Shown one piece after another: positions 61,701 to 64,000 of a stretch of 64,000 nt of DNA. Position 1 is the stretch's first letter. Every line of letters begins with the position of its first letter. The position numbers and the translations under genes are program-made. This DNA comes from Quillaja saponaria (lineage: Eukaryota > Streptophyta > Magnoliopsida > Fabales > Quillajaceae): positions 18,484,062 to 18,548,061 of the forward strand of contig CM055611.1 in the NCBI GenBank assembly GCA_029379385.1. Reading direction: 5' to 3'. Below the pieces are notes generated by a model. It was not told where the DNA came from, ran no database searches, and was given only the letters and a program-made list of their open reading frames with translations.

Positions 61701-62795
61701 CTAGCAATTATGTGAGTTTAAATTTCTGTACAGTATAACAGTTTCCCAGTGTGTCCAGCAAACCAGTATTGACTGGATTTCTTGAATAAATTGCTTTTCT
61801 TATCTGTGTAATGTCAACATATGCTGTATCTCATTCTCACTTGTCTCGTGATTTTTCTGAAAGATGTGAAAAATAATGGTGGCCAGGCATTGGAAACCTG
61901 TCTGTTGCATATGGTATGCTTGATAGAATAAGCATCAGGTTCTAACCTCCTTGCATGGCAACCTTTTTGCACTTAGTATTTTCTTGTAAATAGTTTCTGG
62001 TAGTCTGGTGTCAGATGGGAAGTTGGTGGTCGATTGGGTGCACCGAGTTTCATCCACTGTACATGGTAGGTGATCTCAATGTTAGAAACACTTCTCAAGT
62101 TAGTGTGCAATTTTTCGGTACCATTTATTGTATAATTGAAGCCACATGATTCATGTCTGTTGTGTGTCCTAGTCTCCAAAATGTGTAATAGTACAGGTTT
62201 ATGTTTTCTACTTTCCCTTGCTTACTATCTGTTAGTGAGATTTTATTTTTGCATCAAGAGTGTTTTAAGGAATCAGTATTATATTTGGAACATTAATTGG
62301 TTATTGATTTTGGTGTACTAATTTTTTGGTCACCTGGTGATGCTTTTAGATATTTACTCTGTATATATGGTTGAAGTTTTCTGCACTTGTGTTATTTCAG
62401 TTTTGGGTTGCAAAGATTCACGCTTCAAGAACAACATAAATGACACAGAACTTCAACCGGGTAGGTGTCGGAGAACAGATGGGAAGAAGTGGCGGTGCAG
62501 AAGGGATGTTCTTCCTGATCAGAAGTATTGTGCAAGGCATATGCACAGAGGGGCTAAAAGAAGTGTTTTAGGCTCCCTACCTGTTACTGATCCTGTTAGT
62601 TCTGTTCCTATGAATTCTGGTGCCCGGTTACCTCCCCCTGCAACCGAGCCTAAAACTAACACAGCAAATACTGCAATTCAGAAAAGAAATCTTACCTCCC
62701 CAATCTCAACAAGTCATCAACAGATAGATGGTGAGGAGAAAAGTCTGAGAAGCAGTGACAGCGAGACAACAATCAGTGACACCAAATCAAACTAG
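58728..62795 (+). CDS. GRF9: Growth-regulating factor with two WRC domains, GRF9 type; frameshift in QLQ exon
   Basis: Exons 58728-58755, 58878-59181, 59728-60522 and 62401-62795 join with canonical borders and would encode about 506 residues. The QLQ domain ([16 protein letters not shown], then [20 protein letters not shown] in the next frame) is split by one extra base in TTCC at 59063-59066; read as it stands, translation stops at 59125. After it the frame is intact. WRC1 (about residues 117-160) and WRC2 (about 393-436) each show C-x9-C-x10-C-x2-H with the basic RRTDGK(R/K)WRC core. QLQ binds GIF co-activators, WRC binds DNA and carries nuclear signals; GRFs promote cell proliferation in leaves and other organs. 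Two WRC domains are the mark of AtGRF9 (AT2G45480). A miR396 site follows WRC1. The frameshift may be a sequence error or a real null allele. Confidence 0.88.
59856..59876 (+). promoter_or_regulatory. miR396 target site in the WRC1 exon
   Basis: The 21 bases here read CGTTCAAGAAAGC, then CTGTGGAA. This is the conserved GRF site: complementary to miR396 apart from the usual one-base bulge, and encoding RSRKPVE at the end of WRC1. miR396 cleaves GRF transcripts as organs mature. The matching position after WRC2 (about 62545-62565) has diverged and carries no site. Confidence 0.9.
60208..60307 (+). repeat. 30-bp in-frame tandem repeat in GRF9
   Basis: Three full copies and one partial copy of a 30-bp unit (60208, 60238, 60268 and 60298) encode the decapeptide series [30 protein letters not shown] and ATLV. 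They lie in the low-complexity Thr/Ser/Pro linker between the two WRC domains. Because the unit is a multiple of three, length changes would keep the frame. Confidence 0.9.
60523..62400 (+). other. Third intron of GRF9
   Basis: This 1.88-kb intron separates the two WRC domains. It starts GTATTTATC and ends GTGTTATTTCAG. No exon or mobile element is recognised inside. A minus-strand open stretch at 61357-61602 has an ordinary amino-acid mix but no known family. Confidence 0.7.
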
Positions 62796-63718
62796 CAAAT
62801 TTTCTTTTTAAGCATCTTTTTCAAAACCATAACCTTAACATGTATTTGTAACATGCCAGCAATTTAGTAACAGTTTAAGGAACTGTAAATTGTAAAGTCA
62901 AAGGAAGTAGGCTGACAAGTTGCTTGATATCTGGTTTATAATGCTTTATCAGTTGAATGCCTAAATGACAACTGCCTGATGTTCATATTTCTCCTGTCTT
63001 TCAGATATTAGATTTCCTGTTTGAAACTTAGAATTCTATTTTTATAACCTATGTTCGAAGATGGAAGATGGAAGATGGAAGCTGGGCAGGAATATAAACT
63101 AGGGATCTATTGTCTTAGGCACTGGGACGTATTTCCTCCAGACAGTGCCCATAAATGTTGTGACCAAAGCAAGGGGGAGCCAGAGTTACATATCACCTCC
63201 AGTTACACAACACGTCCATGGCATGTTGAATTCCCGTTTCATTATAATGATATGTCTCCAGATCATTTGAAAAGCTGCTTGGCTAGACTATTTCAATGTT
63301 AAAAACCAAATTAGTTGGGAAACATTTCAAGTGGTTCAGGGTATGTCACTTAATTTATCAGGTTCAGCAGAAGTTGGTGATCATTAGACTGCATTCCTAA
63401 GCTCCACATGGTTCAGTGCCCGGACCCTGGCTGTCATCCATTACTCATTAAGCACACTACAGGTAAAGTATACTTTTCCCATTCAGATGTTAAAGGAAAA
63501 TACGAAAACCATAGTTGTCTCCAACCAAAAAAGGTTATTTTCATAATGATAATAATCTTATCCACCTTGGAAACATTCTCAACAACAATTTATGACTGAA
63601 CAAGCAAAATAAGTGAGATATCGTACAAGGAAACTAGTAGCATTTGATGTTTGTGAAACACAGAATTTGCTGACTGCAAATTGCGTACATTATTAGAACA
63701 GGAAATCAATTAGTTTCA
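62796..63718. other. Convergent 3' flanks of GRF9 and NDUFA8
   Basis: The 3' UTR of GRF9 runs into this spacer. A segment at 63051-63302 is open for 83 codons on the plus strand and richer in GC than its surroundings, but it has no known domain and no clear link to the GRF reading frame. It may be UTR. The NDUFA8 3' UTR enters from the right. Confidence 0.5.
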
Positions 63719-63848
63719 CTATAAAGCACATTTTTCCTCAAATGCTTGTTGCTCTTTGCGGCATAGGTCGAACTCATTTGTATTGTAATACATGCATCCA
63801 ACATAGTCATCCATCTCTTTTGTGCACTTTTGGTGAAGATCTTTAAGC
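63719..63848 (-). CDS. NADH dehydrogenase 1 alpha subcomplex subunit 8 (NDUFA8), last exon
   Basis: A 130-bp terminal exon with acceptor TTGCAG at 63854-63849 encodes the last 42 residues of the plant NDUFA8 homologue (LKDLHQKCTKEMDDYVGC ... FDLCRKEQQAFEEKCAL, then stop). The twin-cysteine CHCH pattern is visible: C-x9-C in CTKEMDDYVGC, then C-x10-C. This small subunit sits on the intermembrane-space side of mitochondrial complex I and is folded by the Mia40 disulfide relay. The upstream exons lie beyond the window edge. It is convergent with GRF9. Confidence 0.93.
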
Positions 63849-64000
63849 CTGCAAGGCCACACATACAATCAGTTAAAAACAAAAGTCAAAACTAAGCAGG
63901 AAGCTGTGACCATGGATACAAAAAATTTCAACAAATTATATATAATTCTCTGTCTAGAAGTTCAGTAATATGTAAATAGACCATAAAGTAGGACCCATTA

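Noticed and set aside
63051..63302. Extra C-terminal exon of GRF9 or a separate small gene
   Set aside because: GRF9 already ends with a stop after WRC2, and the 83-codon frame shows no GRF C-terminal motif or other domain.
1..64000. tRNA, rRNA or CRISPR arrays
   Set aside because: No B-box-like GGTTCGAATCC in a cloverleaf context, no rRNA blocks and no regularly spaced repeats were seen on reading both strands.

Overview
The window is nuclear DNA of a dicotyledonous plant. It is AT-rich, its genes have long introns with GT-AG borders, it is full of decayed plant transposons, and every recognisable protein has a close relative in Arabidopsis. The species cannot be named from the sequence.

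Layout. 2618-8954 (-): the 5' eleven coding exons of an FHA-domain/coiled-coil protein of the AT2G45460 type, whose last intron in view holds a complete 1-kb TRIM retrotransposon. 11827-16030 (-): complete cyclophilin CYP18-1 (PPIL3 type). 16.3-23.4 kb: MULE-type MITE, Copia reverse-transcriptase relic, a 2.6-kb LTR element and AT-rich duplications. 23381-24450 (-): sulfotransferase pseudogene with three frameshifts. 24.5-39.4 kb: gene desert with hAT and Mutator-type MITEs, LINE fragments, a Gypsy-like LTR and a possible orphan transcription unit. 41633-43288 (+): membrane-anchored RING-H2 E3 ligase with a long 5'-leader intron. 44377-47933: probable solo LTR of 3.56 kb with a perfect 5-bp target duplication. 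50508-51785 (-): fasciclin-like arabinogalactan protein closest to FLA8. 53.1-54.0 kb: a Mutator-type MITE with a second MITE nested in it. 55006-57288 (-): 3-ketoacyl-CoA synthase whose active-site His is Gln. 58728-62795 (+): growth-regulating factor of the GRF9 type (QLQ plus two WRC domains, miR396 site), with a 1-base frameshift in the QLQ exon. 63719-63848 (-): last exon of complex I subunit NDUFA8.

The genes are individually regulated eukaryotic loci and do not form a pathway. From memory of Arabidopsis chromosome 2, the FHA gene (AT2G45460), FLA8 (AT2G45470) and GRF9 (AT2G45480) are neighbours there too. Their shared order here marks an old syntenic block, expanded by transposons and interrupted by the cyclophilin, RING and KCS genes. 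I found no convincing new molecular system. The most notable items are the catalytic-site substitution in the KCS, the QLQ frameshift in GRF9, the intact TRIM, the giant solo LTR, the nested MITEs and the start codon of CYP18-1 standing alone on its exon.
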